DNA of 64,000 nt from Fundidesulfovibrio terrae (GTDB lineage Bacteria; Desulfobacterota; Desulfovibrionia; Desulfovibrionales; Desulfovibrionaceae): positions 62,001-126,000 of the forward strand of contig NZ_JAKZFS010000006.1 of assembly GCF_022808915.1 (NCBI RefSeq), in the 5' to 3' direction. Below, piece by piece: positions 53,143 to 63,907 of the stretch. The notes below the pieces were generated by a model that had not been told where the DNA came from, searched no databases, and worked only from the letters and a program-made list of their open reading frames with translations. The translations under genes and the position numbers were made by a program. Position 1 is the first letter of the stretch, and every line of letters begins with the position of its first letter.

Positions 53143-53730
53143 TCAGCCGCGGACGGCCTCGGCCCCCAGGGCCAGGGCCTTGAGGTTGATCTCGGCCAGG
53201 GCGGGCTTCAGGTATTTGCGCACCGAACGTTCCAGGGCCTCCATGCCAAACGGCAGGGCGTGAGCAGCGCAGGCCGCTCCGAGAAGCACCGTGTTGGCGC
53301 TCTGGGCCGATCCGGCCTTTTCGGCCAGGGTGCGGCAGGGCAGGAACCACGCCTGGGAGGCCACGGCCTGGGCCTTGGCCCGTACCGACTCCAGCGAGGG
53401 ATAGTCCGCCTTGCCCGTGGCCACCGACAGGGGAGGCAGGGCCTCGGAATTGCTCAAGAGCTTGCCGCCGGGCTTCACGTAGCACAGGGCCCGCAGGGTC
53501 TCCAGGAGTTCGAATCCCAGGAGCACGTCGGCCTCGCCGTGGGTGATCTTGGGGCTCAGGTAGCCGATGAGCACCGTGGATTCCACCACGCCCCCGCGCT
53601 GGGCCATGCCGTGGATCTCGCCCGAGGTGACGGGCAGGCCCTCGTCCAGGGCGGTGAGCGAGACGAGCTTGGTGGCGGTCAGGGTGCCCTGTCCGCCCAC
53701 TCCGGTGAAGAATATACGCGTGCGCTGCAT
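53143..53730 (-). CDS. iorB: Indolepyruvate:ferredoxin oxidoreductase beta subunit
   Basis: 195 residues. RIFFTGVGGQGTLTATKLVSL is the gamma-type pyruvate-ferredoxin oxidoreductase domain opening, and HGMAQRGGVVESTVLIG is its conserved motif. IorB pairs with IorA to decarboxylate aryl-pyruvates to aryl-acetyl-CoA with reduction of ferredoxin, in degradation or reversible synthesis of aromatic amino acids. The ATG starts directly after the iorA stop (TAGATG), so the two are coupled. Confidence 0.93.
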   Translation of the reverse strand: MQRTRIFFTGVGGQGTLTATKLVSLTALDEGLPVTSGEIHGMAQRGGVVESTVLIGYLSPKITHGEADVLLGFELLETLRALCYVKPGGKLLSNSEALPPLSVATGKADYPSLESVRAKAQAVASQAWFLPCRTLAEKAGSAQSANTVLLGAACAAHALPFGMEALERSVRKYLKPALAEINLKALALGAEAVRG

Positions 53731-55572
53731 CTATGCGCCCCTTTTCTTGGCCTTGAAGGACTTGTCCAACTGCAGGCAGAACATGCACCCGGAGCACATC
53801 TCCTCGTCCACGCGGACCGCGCCCCCATCCTTGAGGAAGGCCGGGCAGGCCAGGGAGCTCAACACGTCCAGGCATCCGGCGGTGGTCTCGGCCACCGTGG
53901 CCACCTGGGACTTGGGCTTGCCGCTGGTCCTGCGTTCGTGGATGACGCACGGGTCGCGGAAGATGATGACCCGGGGGCCGGAAAGTGCCTTCATCTCTTC
54001 CAAGGCCTTCTTGGCGGCCTTGTGGTTGAGCGGGGAGAGAGTCTTGACGTGCTGGACGCCGCAGGCCCTGACGAGGGGCTCGATCTCCACCGGGCGCTCG
54101 TTGGGGCCGATGGCCGTGTGGTCCACGCCCGGGTGGGGCTGGTGGCCGGTCATGGCCGTGGTGCGGTTGTCCAGGATGACCACCAGGATGTCGTGGTTGT
54201 TGTAGACGGCGTTGATGAGCCCGGTGACTCCGGAATGAAAGAAGGTTGAGTCGCCGATGAAGCCGATGGTAGGCCGGCCGGAAGCGGTGGCGAAGCCCGA
54301 GCCCGTGGAGATGCTCGAACCCATGCACACGAGGAAGTCGGCCGCGGAAAGGGGCGGCAGAAGCCCCAGGGTGTAGCAGCCGATGTCGGAGGAGTAGAAC
54401 GCCCCGTCGCCGAACACCTCGCGCACGGTGAAGTAGGAGGCCCGGTGCGAGCACCCCGCGCACAGGTTGGGCGGGCGCATGGCCAGCCCCTGCTGCGGGG
54501 CGCAGTGGTCCACGGTCCGGGCCTGGCGGCCCATGGCCGAACGCAGGGCCTGGCGAGCCAGGTCCGTGGAGTATTCGCCCCACAGCGGCAGGGTATCGCC
54601 CTTGCCCAGCACCGTAAGTTCCACACCGTGGCGCTGCAGGAGCGCCCGGATGTGGTTTTCAACCAGGGGATCGAGCTCCTCGAGCACCAGAAGCGTTTTC
54701 AAACCCTTGACGAACTCAAGGATCAGCTCGTCGGGCATGGGGTAGCTGAATCCGAGATCCAGCACCTTGACCTGTCCCTCCATGCCTTCCTCGTGCAGGG
54801 CGTCCGCAAGGTAGCAGCGGCTGATGCCCGAGGCCACCACGCCCATGTCGCCCGCGCCCGAGACCTTGTTCCAGGGGGAGCGCTCGGCCTCGTGGCCGAT
54901 GGCCTCCAGGCGGTCCAGCAACTGGCGGTGATGCACCCGAGAATGGGCCGGGATGGGCACGAACTGCGAAAGCTTGCGCTCGAAGGGCTTGTAGGGTTTC
55001 TCCTTGGGGAGGCTGCCCATCTTCACCGGACCGCGCACGTGGTTGACCCGGGTGGTGGTGCGCAGAAGCACGGGCTGGCCGGTGCGGGTGGCCAGGTGCA
55101 GCGCGTCGCGGGTCATGTCCTTGCATTCCTGGGCCGTGGCGGGCTCGAAGCAGGGCAGCCCGGCCAGGCGGGCGTAATGGCGGTTGTCCTGCTCGTTCTG
55201 GCTGGAATGGCAGCCGGGATCGTCGGCGGACAGAAGCACCAGCCCGCCCGGAGCGGTGATGTAGGAGAGCGTGAGCAGCGGATCGGCCGCCACGTTCACG
55301 CCCACGTGCTTCATGGTCACCAGGGTGGGCACGCCGGCCAGGGCCGCGCCCGCGCCTACTTCCAGGGCCACCTTCTCGTTGGTTGAGTACTCGAAGTAGT
55401 AGTCTCCCTCGCGGCTCAAGCGGAAGAAGGTGTCGGGCACTTCCGAGGAGGGAGTGCCCGGATAGCAGCTCACGAACCCGACGCCGCCTTCGAGGGCTCC
55501 GCGCACGATGGCTTCGTTGCCGAGCAGCAGGAGCTTTTCGCCTGCGGTGTCGGCCAACAGGGGGCTTGGCAT
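53731..55572 (-). CDS. iorA: Indolepyruvate:ferredoxin oxidoreductase alpha subunit
   Basis: 613 residues. N-terminal pyrimidine-binding part (LLLLGNEAIVRGALEGGVGFVSCYPGTPSSEVPDT), a middle domain, then the TPP-binding domain (GDSTFFHSGVTGLINAVYNN, VVILDNRTTAMTGHQPHPG). The C-terminal ferredoxin-like region is reduced: CSGCMFC remains, but the following Cys and the first CxxCxxC cluster of typical IorA are missing or changed (AGCLDVLSSLACPAF). The enzyme may carry fewer iron-sulfur clusters. It is co-operonic with a TPR-like anchor gene upstream and iorB downstream. Confidence 0.92.
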   Translation of the reverse strand: MPSPLLADTAGEKLLLLGNEAIVRGALEGGVGFVSCYPGTPSSEVPDTFFRLSREGDYYFEYSTNEKVALEVGAGAALAGVPTLVTMKHVGVNVAADPLLTLSYITAPGGLVLLSADDPGCHSSQNEQDNRHYARLAGLPCFEPATAQECKDMTRDALHLATRTGQPVLLRTTTRVNHVRGPVKMGSLPKEKPYKPFERKLSQFVPIPAHSRVHHRQLLDRLEAIGHEAERSPWNKVSGAGDMGVVASGISRCYLADALHEEGMEGQVKVLDLGFSYPMPDELILEFVKGLKTLLVLEELDPLVENHIRALLQRHGVELTVLGKGDTLPLWGEYSTDLARQALRSAMGRQARTVDHCAPQQGLAMRPPNLCAGCSHRASYFTVREVFGDGAFYSSDIGCYTLGLLPPLSAADFLVCMGSSISTGSGFATASGRPTIGFIGDSTFFHSGVTGLINAVYNNHDILVVILDNRTTAMTGHQPHPGVDHTAIGPNERPVEIEPLVRACGVQHVKTLSPLNHKAAKKALEEMKALSGPRVIIFRDPCVIHERRTSGKPKSQVATVAETTAGCLDVLSSLACPAFLKDGGAVRVDEEMCSGCMFCLQLDKSFKAKKRGA

Positions 55573-55596
55573 GGATGCTGATCCTTTATGGAACGG

Positions 55597-56226
55597 TTAT
55601 TTCATTTTGGCTTTGATTTCGGCGATCTTGGCTTCGTAGAAAGCCTTGTTGGCGCCCGCGCCGGCATCCTTCATGCGCTCGTAGGCGGCCAGGGCCTCGT
55701 TCCAGGCCTGGGCTTCCTCGGCCACTCCGGCGAGCTGGCGGGCCACCACGGGCTGGAAGCCCTTGGGAGCCTTGGGCAGGAAATCGGAGAGGATCTTCAC
55801 GGCCTGGGCCTTGTCGCCGCCAAGAGCCACGGCGGAGGCCCGGCCTATGACGGCCAGTTCGCGGATGCCGTCGGGGGCGGTCAGGGACAGCTGGTTCCAG
55901 GCGTCGGCGGCCTTGTCGAAGACGTTCTGTTCCTGGGCGGTGCGGGCGAGCTCCAGGAGGGCCGCTCCCTTGGTGGAGGAGGGCGCGCTCTTCAGATAGG
56001 CTTCCAGGGCGGCCAGGCGCTCGGGGCCGGTCTTGGTGGCGATGATGGCCCCAAGGTCGTTCTCGGCCTTGATCTTGGCCTGCTGCGCGCTGGAGGTGTA
56101 CCAGGCGTAGGCGGCCACGGCCACCAGGGCCGCGATCACTGCGGCAGCGGCGGTGCGCCAGTATTGGGACATGAAACGTGCCAGGGGGCTCATCTGCTCG
56201 GGACGCTCGAAGGTGATGTCTGCCAT
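55597..56226 (-). CDS. YfgM-like TPR/tetratricopeptide membrane-anchored protein
   Basis: 209 residues from MADITFERPEQMS, ignoring a GC-rich in-frame extension. One N-terminal membrane helix (TAAAAVIAALVAVAAYAWY) is followed by a periplasmic helical repeat domain (AALEAYLKSAPSSTKGAALLELARTA, KAADAWNQLSLTAPDG, KAVKILSDFLPKAPKGF) with TPR-type spacing. It resembles YfgM, an ancillary SecYEG partner, but the similarity is only in layout. It lies 24 bp upstream of iorA on the same strand. Confidence 0.7.
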   Translation of the reverse strand: MADITFERPEQMSPLARFMSQYWRTAAAAVIAALVAVAAYAWYTSSAQQAKIKAENDLGAIIATKTGPERLAALEAYLKSAPSSTKGAALLELARTAQEQNVFDKAADAWNQLSLTAPDGIRELAVIGRASAVALGGDKAQAVKILSDFLPKAPKGFQPVVARQLAGVAEEAQAWNEALAAYERMKDAGAGANKAFYEAKIAEIKAKMK

Positions 56227-56405
56227 GGGGTGCCGCTTATTTGGGTTTGGGTGGTTGCAGATTGCAAAATACCCGCCGCGTTGGCGGCGGGCGGGGCCGA
56301 AAGGCGCTTCATCTATACCCAAAGGCCCGTGCCTGTCAAAAGGCACTCGTTGACGCGGGCGCTTGCCCGAGGCTATCTGATGGAGACCAGTTACGCGGAG
56401 GTCGC

Positions 56406-57665
56406 ATGAGCATTCACGAGCAGATGGCGGCCCTGGCCCGACAGGCCAAGGACGCTTCCCGTTTGATGGCCAAGGCTCCCGGAGCCGCCAAGGACAAGGC
56501 CCTGGCCATCCTGGCCGGCCTTCTGGAGTCTCGCGCGGATTTCATCGCCGAGGCAAACGCCAAGGACATCGCCCAGGCCCAAAGCGCGGGCATGGACTCG
56601 GCCAAGCTGGACCGCCTGCGCCTGACCCCCAAGGTGCTGGCCTCCATGGCCAAGGCCTGCCTGGACGTGGCGGCCATGGACGACCCCGTGGGGGCCATCG
56701 AAACCATGTGGCAGCGGCCCAACGGCCTGATGGTCGGCAAGATGCGCATTCCGCTCGGCGTGGTGTGCATGATCTACGAGTCGCGCCCCAACGTCACCGT
56801 GGACTCGGCCATCCTGTGCCTCAAGGCGGGCAACGCGGTGGTGCTGCGTGGCGGCTCTGAAGCTTTTCATTCCAACATGGCCTTGGCCGGGCTTTTGAGC
56901 CAGGCCCTGGAGGAGGCGGGACTGCCCGGTGGGGCCGTGCGCCTGGTGGACACCACCGATCGCGCCGCCGTGCCCGCCCTGTGCAAGCTCGACGAGTTCA
57001 TCGACGTGATGATCCCGCGCGGCGGCGAGGGGCTCATCCGCTCCGTGGTGGAAGCGGCCACCATGCCCGTGCTCAAGCACTACAAGGGAGTGTGCCACCT
57101 GTTCGTGGACGAGGACGCGGACCTCGCGAACGCGGTCACCGTGGCCGACAACGGCAAGTGCCAGCGCCCCGGCGTGTGCAACGCCCTGGAGTGCCTGCTG
57201 GTGCACGAGAAGGCCGCCAAGGCTTTCCTGCCCATGGTCGCCTCGGCCCTGGGGGGGAAGGGCGTGGAGTTTAGGGCCTGCCCGGCCTCGCTCCCCTTGC
57301 TCGGCCCCACGGCCAAGCCCGCCACGGACGCGGACTGGGGATACGAATTCCTGGACTACGTCCTGGCCGTGCGCGTGGTATCCGGCATGGACCAGGCCCT
57401 CGAACACATCGCGGCCTACGGCTCCAACCACACGGAGTGCATCCTGACCTCGAACCACGGCCGGGCCATGCGTTTTTTGCGCGAGGCCGACGCCTCCATG
57501 GTGGGCATCAACTGCTCCACCCGTTTCAACGACGGCGGCGAGCTGGGCCTGGGCGCGGAGATCGGCATCAGCACCTCCAAGCTGCACGCCTACGGCCCGA
57601 TGGGCTTGAAGGAGCTCACCAGCCTCAAGTTCGTGGCCTTCGGCCAGGGGCAGGTCAGGGCGTAG
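56406..57665 (+). CDS. proA: Gamma-glutamyl phosphate reductase ProA
   Basis: 419 residues, normal for ProA, which reduces gamma-glutamyl phosphate to glutamate semialdehyde in proline synthesis. PLGVVCMIYESRPNVTVDSA, GNAVVLRGGSEAFHSN, PRGGEGLIRSVVEAATMPVLKHYKGVCH and NGKCQRPGVCNALE, which includes the catalytic Cys, are the conserved segments. CGGAGG precedes the ATG at 56406. nadD follows directly after the stop. The kinase gene proB is not in the window. Confidence 0.96.
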   Translation: MSIHEQMAALARQAKDASRLMAKAPGAAKDKALAILAGLLESRADFIAEANAKDIAQAQSAGMDSAKLDRLRLTPKVLASMAKACLDVAAMDDPVGAIETMWQRPNGLMVGKMRIPLGVVCMIYESRPNVTVDSAILCLKAGNAVVLRGGSEAFHSNMALAGLLSQALEEAGLPGGAVRLVDTTDRAAVPALCKLDEFIDVMIPRGGEGLIRSVVEAATMPVLKHYKGVCHLFVDEDADLANAVTVADNGKCQRPGVCNALECLLVHEKAAKAFLPMVASALGGKGVEFRACPASLPLLGPTAKPATDADWGYEFLDYVLAVRVVSGMDQALEHIAAYGSNHTECILTSNHGRAMRFLREADASMVGINCSTRFNDGGELGLGAEIGISTSKLHAYGPMGLKELTSLKFVAFGQGQVRA

Positions 57666-58322
57666 ATGCCGAAGCTCGGGTTTCTCGGGGGAACCTTCAA
57701 TCCGGTCCACATCGGGCACGTGCGCCTGGCCCTGGAAATGGCCGAGGCCCTGTCGCTCGACCGGGTGGAGCTCATCCCGGCGGCGCGCCCGCCCCACAAG
57801 CGGGGGGAGGGCATGCTGCCCTTCGAGCTGCGGGCCGAGCTTCTGGCATTGGCGGTAGAAGGCATCGAGGGGCTTGCGGTCAACCTCATGGAGGCCGAGC
57901 GCCCGGGTCCGTCGTACACCTGGGACACCCTGACCGAGCTTGTCCGCCTCCATCCCGGGGCGGACATCCACTTCATCATGGGCGCAGTCGACCTGGTCAA
58001 CCTGCACCTCTGGCGGCGCGGGCCCGAACTCGGGACCCTGGCCAACCTCGCGGTGTCCACCAGGGACAGCCTGGGCCGCGACGAAGTGGCCGCCTATCTG
58101 GCGGACCACCCGGAACTGGGCTGCGAGCCCGCCGGCCCCGGAAAATGGCTCATGCCCTCGGGCAATTGCGTGGAACTCGTGGACGTCCCCCGGCTTGACA
58201 TCAGCGCCTCCTTTATACGAGAGCGCTTCCGGCGCGGATCCAATCTGCGCTATCTGGTCCCTCCCGGAGTGGAGGGGCACATCAACCGGCTGCGGAGCCA
58301 GGTTCTCGAGATTTGGTCCTGA
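57666..58322 (+). CDS. nadD: Nicotinate-nucleotide adenylyltransferase NadD
   Basis: 218 residues. NadD makes deamido-NAD from NaMN and ATP. GGTFNPVHIGHVRLALEMAE holds the HxGH motif, PAARPPHKR is the substrate loop, and VPRLDISASFIRERFRRG is the ISSTxIR-like motif (here ISASFIR). The ATG starts directly at the proA stop, so the two are translationally coupled. Confidence 0.94.
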   Translation: MPKLGFLGGTFNPVHIGHVRLALEMAEALSLDRVELIPAARPPHKRGEGMLPFELRAELLALAVEGIEGLAVNLMEAERPGPSYTWDTLTELVRLHPGADIHFIMGAVDLVNLHLWRRGPELGTLANLAVSTRDSLGRDEVAAYLADHPELGCEPAGPGKWLMPSGNCVELVDVPRLDISASFIRERFRRGSNLRYLVPPGVEGHINRLRSQVLEIWS

Positions 58323-58350
58323 ACCTGCCCCGGCGCATAAGGTGCTGCGA

Positions 58351-59538
58351 GTGAATCACGTGTTCACGGGCCGCAGGCTCGTTTCGGCGGGCTGCGCGGC
58401 TTTGTTCTGCCTGGCCATCTACCTCCCGATTTCGGCCCAGGTGTTCAACCTGGCTCCCGCCGGCAAGCTGGCCGAGGCCACCAATACGCCTTTTCCCGAA
58501 TTTTCCTGGGACGCAAGCTCCGCCAAGGCCATCGCGAAGGCGTTCACCTCGGGCTGGCTGGACAAGAACTTTCCGTTCCGGGGAGTGCTCATCCGCTGGT
58601 ACAATTACTATTCGGCGTCGCTGTTCGGCTCCATGTCAGCCAACTCCCCGGTGGCCGTGGGCAAGGACGGCTGGCTCTTCCTGGCCCGCGACCGCACAAT
58701 CGACGTGCTGGAGGAGCACCGCGCCGTCAACCCCTTGAGCGAGGCCCAGCTGCAGGGGCTCGCTGCGGGCTTCGAGGAGCGCAGGAAGTGGCTGGCCGAG
58801 CGCGGCATCAAGTATCTCGTGGTGGTGGCTCCCAACAAGGACACCATCTATCCCGAATATCTGCCCGACGCGTACCGGCAGGAGGGCAAGATCTCGCGCA
58901 TGGACCAGGTGATGGAATACATCAATTCCAAAACCTCGCTCGACGTTCTCGACCTGCGCCCGGCCCTTCTCGAGGCCAAGAAGGCCGCCCAGGTGTTCTA
59001 TTCCACTGACAGCCACTGGAACGCCTATGGCGCGTTCCCCGGCTACCAGGCGGTCATCGAGCGCCTGGCCCGCAGTTTCCCAGGCCTCAAGCCCATGCAG
59101 GCTTCCCAGTTCTACCCGCAGGAGTACACCTTTCTGGGGGGCGATCTCTCCTTCATGGTGGGCATCGAGGAACTGGTCACGGAGCACAAGATCCTGATGC
59201 TCCCCAAGACGCCGCTCAAGGCCAGGGGCGAGAGCACCGGGTTGTTCAAGCCCGGGTACTCGCAGGCCGCCCAGGCTTCGGTCCTGGACGATCTGAAGCT
59301 GCCCAAGGCCCTGTTTTTCCACGATTCGTACTTCTGGGAAATCCTCGGTTTCCTCGGGGAGCATTTCAGCCGGGGCGTCTACGTCTGGGTGAAGCCCGGT
59401 CTCGAGGGCAAACAGAGCCTCTTCGACAAGGAACTTATCGAGGCCGAAAAGCCGGACGTCGTGGTGGAGGAGATCGCCGAGCGGTTCTTCCTGCCCCCGC
59501 AACCCAAGGTTTCCGCTCCTGGGGAGGCGCCAGAGTGA
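58351..59538 (+). CDS. AlgX/AlgJ-like SGNH-type O-acetyltransferase-related protein
   Basis: 395 residues from a GTG with AAGGTG upstream. An N-terminal membrane anchor or signal (LVSAGCAALFCLAIYLPISA) is followed by a periplasmic domain. VGKDGWLFLARD and YSTDSHWNAYGAFPGY are the AlgX/AlgJ/DltD-like motifs; DSHW supplies the catalytic Asp-His pair, and a Ser in the HDSYFWEI segment is the likely nucleophile. Such proteins acetylate secreted polysaccharides. No O-acyltransferase (MBOAT) is beside it, so the acyl donor step is missing here. It overlaps the next gene by four bases. Confidence 0.8.
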   Translation: MNHVFTGRRLVSAGCAALFCLAIYLPISAQVFNLAPAGKLAEATNTPFPEFSWDASSAKAIAKAFTSGWLDKNFPFRGVLIRWYNYYSASLFGSMSANSPVAVGKDGWLFLARDRTIDVLEEHRAVNPLSEAQLQGLAAGFEERRKWLAERGIKYLVVVAPNKDTIYPEYLPDAYRQEGKISRMDQVMEYINSKTSLDVLDLRPALLEAKKAAQVFYSTDSHWNAYGAFPGYQAVIERLARSFPGLKPMQASQFYPQEYTFLGGDLSFMVGIEELVTEHKILMLPKTPLKARGESTGLFKPGYSQAAQASVLDDLKLPKALFFHDSYFWEILGFLGEHFSRGVYVWVKPGLEGKQSLFDKELIEAEKPDVVVEEIAERFFLPPQPKVSAPGEAPE

Positions 59539-60392
59539 AAATCCTAACGGCAATCCTCTTTTGTCTTCTGGCCGTCGTCGACACTTCGGCCGCCGCTTCG
59601 GGAACGGACGCCTTCGCAGGCCTATCGGGCGAACTGCGCATCGCGGGCAGCGACGTGGGCCTCGTGGCCGCCAGGGAGGCGGCCGAGCAAATCACGGCCG
59701 AGCACCCCTCCGTGAAGATCACCTTTTCCCTGACCGGCGCGGGCAACGGCCTTCGGCGCGTGCGCCTGCGCCAGGCCGACATCTGCCTCTACGACCGCGA
59801 CCCGGCCAACGCCTCCCGGGCCGGCGCCCCGCTGGAGTTCATCGCCTACGGGATCGACCCCGTGGCCGTGGTGGTCAATCCGGTCAACACGGTGGGCTCG
59901 CTCAGCCTGGAGCAGATCAAGCAGCTCTTCGGAGCCAGGATCAGGTTCTGGAACGTCGTGGGCGGCCCCAGTTTCCCGGCCATGCCCCTGTACATCGAGG
60001 CGTCCGAGGAGGAGGGCAGGCCCTCCACCAGGGCGGGCAACGTGAGCGTCTCCAGCCAGCCGGCCATGCGCTTCACCCTGGCCCGCAACAAGGAAACCCT
60101 GGGTTACATCAGCATGCGCGACCTGGACGCCAGCCTCAAGCCCATCGCCGTGGAGGGCTCCGCTCCGAACCTGGAAGCCTTCCGCGCCGGGCGCTACAGG
60201 ATCTACCGGGTCATGCACGCGGCTCTTCCCCAGGCCTGCCCCCCCCTGGCCAAGGCGTTCATGGACTACCTCGCCGGACCGCAGGGGCAGGCGATCCTCG
60301 CGCGCACGGGCTATGTTCCCCTGGCGGACAAGCCGTCATGGGCGAGCGTCCTGCCGGTGGACTTCCCGGACAGGCTCGCCGACGGACAGTAG
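59535..60392 (+). CDS. PstS-like periplasmic substrate-binding protein
   Basis: 285 residues from a GTG overlapping the upstream stop (GTGA). A signal peptide (LTAILFCLLAVVDTSAAA) precedes a phosphate-binding-type fold: GELRIAGSDVGLVAAREAAEQI, then GAGNGLRRVRLRQADICLYDRD, VVVNPVNTVGSLSLEQIKQLF and a C-terminal YLAGPQGQAILARTGYVPL. In PstS the GSGxG loop binds phosphate. Here the GAGNG loop is similar, but the first Ser/Thr ligands differ. No Pst permease or ATPase is adjacent, so it may work with the AlgX-like protein rather than in phosphate uptake. Confidence 0.75.
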   Translation: MKILTAILFCLLAVVDTSAAASGTDAFAGLSGELRIAGSDVGLVAAREAAEQITAEHPSVKITFSLTGAGNGLRRVRLRQADICLYDRDPANASRAGAPLEFIAYGIDPVAVVVNPVNTVGSLSLEQIKQLFGARIRFWNVVGGPSFPAMPLYIEASEEEGRPSTRAGNVSVSSQPAMRFTLARNKETLGYISMRDLDASLKPIAVEGSAPNLEAFRAGRYRIYRVMHAALPQACPPLAKAFMDYLAGPQGQAILARTGYVPLADKPSWASVLPVDFPDRLADGQ

Positions 60393-60504
60393 GGCAGACT
60401 TTACAATGCCGGGGAATATCTTAGTATGTTCCAAAACCGGAATGTGACGGACGAACCCGTGTTCCTTCCCCGTCCCGCCGCAAAAGCACCATCGGCCGCC
60501 CACA

Positions 60505-61557
60505 ATGTTTGAACTGCTGCTGGCCATCGCCGTGGCCCTGGTCATGTCGTCGTTCTGCTCCGTGAGCGAGGCCATGCTCTATTCCCTGCGCTGGAGCTGG
60601 ATCGAGCGGATGCGCACCGAGGGCAAGCGCTCCGGCGAGATCATGTACCAGATGCGCATGAACATCGAGCGGCCCATCACCGCCATCCTCACGGTGAACA
60701 CCATGGCCTGCGCCGCCGGTTCGGCCGTGGCGGGCGCCCTGGCCGTGGGGGTGCTCGGCGAGGATAAGCTCGTCTACTTCACGATCCTTTTCTCCGTGGT
60801 CATCCTCGTCTTCGGCGAGATACTCCCCAAGACCATGGGAGTGGTCTACGCCCGCGCGCTTGCGCCGTATCTGGCCGCGCCGCTCAAGGGAATGGTGGTG
60901 GTGCTCACGCCGCTCATCTGGGCCAGCGGCTTCCTCACCCGGATGATCACCCCCAAATCCAAGGGGCCAGACGCCTCCGAGGACGACATCCGCGCCGTGG
61001 TGACCCTCACCAGTCGCGCGGGCAAGATCAACGCCCTGGAAGAGAGGTCCATCACCAACATCCTCTCCCTGGACGTCAAGCACGTCAGCCAGATCATGAC
61101 CCCGCGCACCGTGGTCTTCTCTCTGCCCGCGGGCATGAGCGTGGCCGAGGCCCGCGACGAAAACCCCCTCTGGCCCCACAGCCGCGTGCCCGTCTACGAG
61201 GAGGACGATCCCGAGAACATCGTGGGCATCGTCTTCCGCCGCCAGGTGTTCGAGGCCCTGGCCAACGACCAGCACGGCTTAAGGCTCGCCCAGCTCATGA
61301 AACCCGTGCAGTTCGTGCTGGACACCATGTCCCTGGACAAGGTGCTCATCCGGTTCATCGAGTCCCGGATGCACCTGTTCGTGGTGCTGGACGAATACGG
61401 CGGCGTGCAGGGCGTCATAAGCCTCGAGGACGTCCTGGAGGAAATCCTGGGCAAGGAAATCGTTGACGAGACCGACCAGGTCGCGGATATGAGACAGCTG
61501 GCCAGGGTGCGGCGGGAGAAACTCCTGCGCAACCAGACCCCGGCCAAGGAGAATTGA
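60505..61557 (+). CDS. CNNM/HlyC-type membrane protein with CBS domains
   Basis: 350 residues. A DUF21 (CNNM) transmembrane domain (residues about 1-160: LLAIAVALVMSSFCSVSEAML, TAILTVNTMACAAGSAVAGAL) is followed by two CBS domains (MTPRTVVFSLPAGMSVAEA..., FVVLDEYGGVQGVISLEDVLEE). The C-terminal CorC/HlyC transporter-associated domain is missing or short. The DUF21 family handles divalent cations, probably Mg2+ or Co2+ efflux. Its stop overlaps the ccmE start (TGATG), which couples it to the cytochrome maturation genes, although the link need not be functional. Confidence 0.88.
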   Translation: MFELLLAIAVALVMSSFCSVSEAMLYSLRWSWIERMRTEGKRSGEIMYQMRMNIERPITAILTVNTMACAAGSAVAGALAVGVLGEDKLVYFTILFSVVILVFGEILPKTMGVVYARALAPYLAAPLKGMVVVLTPLIWASGFLTRMITPKSKGPDASEDDIRAVVTLTSRAGKINALEERSITNILSLDVKHVSQIMTPRTVVFSLPAGMSVAEARDENPLWPHSRVPVYEEDDPENIVGIVFRRQVFEALANDQHGLRLAQLMKPVQFVLDTMSLDKVLIRFIESRMHLFVVLDEYGGVQGVISLEDVLEEILGKEIVDETDQVADMRQLARVRREKLLRNQTPAKEN

Positions 61558-61976
61558 TGGCCGGCAGCAGGAAAGGCGTCTACGCGGCCGCGGTGGTCCT
61601 CTTTCTGGGGGGCCTCGGCGGCCTGATCTATTCGGGACTGGACGAGGGAACCGTGTACTTCCTCAACGTGGGGGAAGCGCTGGCCATGACCCCCGACAAG
61701 CTCGCGCAGGCCCGGCTCTTCGGCACTGTGGCCGAGGACGGGATCGTGAACGAGAAGGGCCTTGGCGTGAGCTTCAAGCTCATCGACAAGGACGACAAGT
61801 CCAAGACCATCCCCGTTGAATACAAGGGGGCCGTCCCCGACACGTTCAAACCGGGCGTCGAGGTCATCGTGGAGGGCGGCGTGAACCCCGCCAAGGGCGT
61901 CTTCAAGGCCACCACGCTCATGACCAAGTGTCCGTCCAAGTACCAGAAAGAAAACAGGAAAGAGGCCAAGGGCTAA
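61557..61976 (+). CDS. ccmE: Cytochrome c maturation heme chaperone CcmE (CxxxY variant)
   Basis: 139 residues. An N-terminal membrane anchor (GVYAAAVVLFLGGLGGLIYSG) precedes a periplasmic OB-fold (ARLFGTVAEDGIV, KTIPVEYKGAVPDTFKPGVEVIVEGG). The heme-binding position reads TKCPSKY, so Cys125 replaces the usual His and Tyr129 is kept. This CxxxY form is known from Desulfovibrio-type Ccm systems, which lack CcmH/CcmG and use a Cys for covalent heme binding. It receives heme and passes it to CcmF. AAGGAG gives a strong start. ccmF and ccmA follow. Confidence 0.92.
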   Translation: MAGSRKGVYAAAVVLFLGGLGGLIYSGLDEGTVYFLNVGEALAMTPDKLAQARLFGTVAEDGIVNEKGLGVSFKLIDKDDKSKTIPVEYKGAVPDTFKPGVEVIVEGGVNPAKGVFKATTLMTKCPSKYQKENRKEAKG

Positions 61977-62019
61977 TCCGCCCGGAAGTCTTGCGCCCTA
62001 TTCGTCAGGGGGAGAACGT

Positions 62020-63906
<1,887 letters not shown>

Positions 63907-63907
63907 T

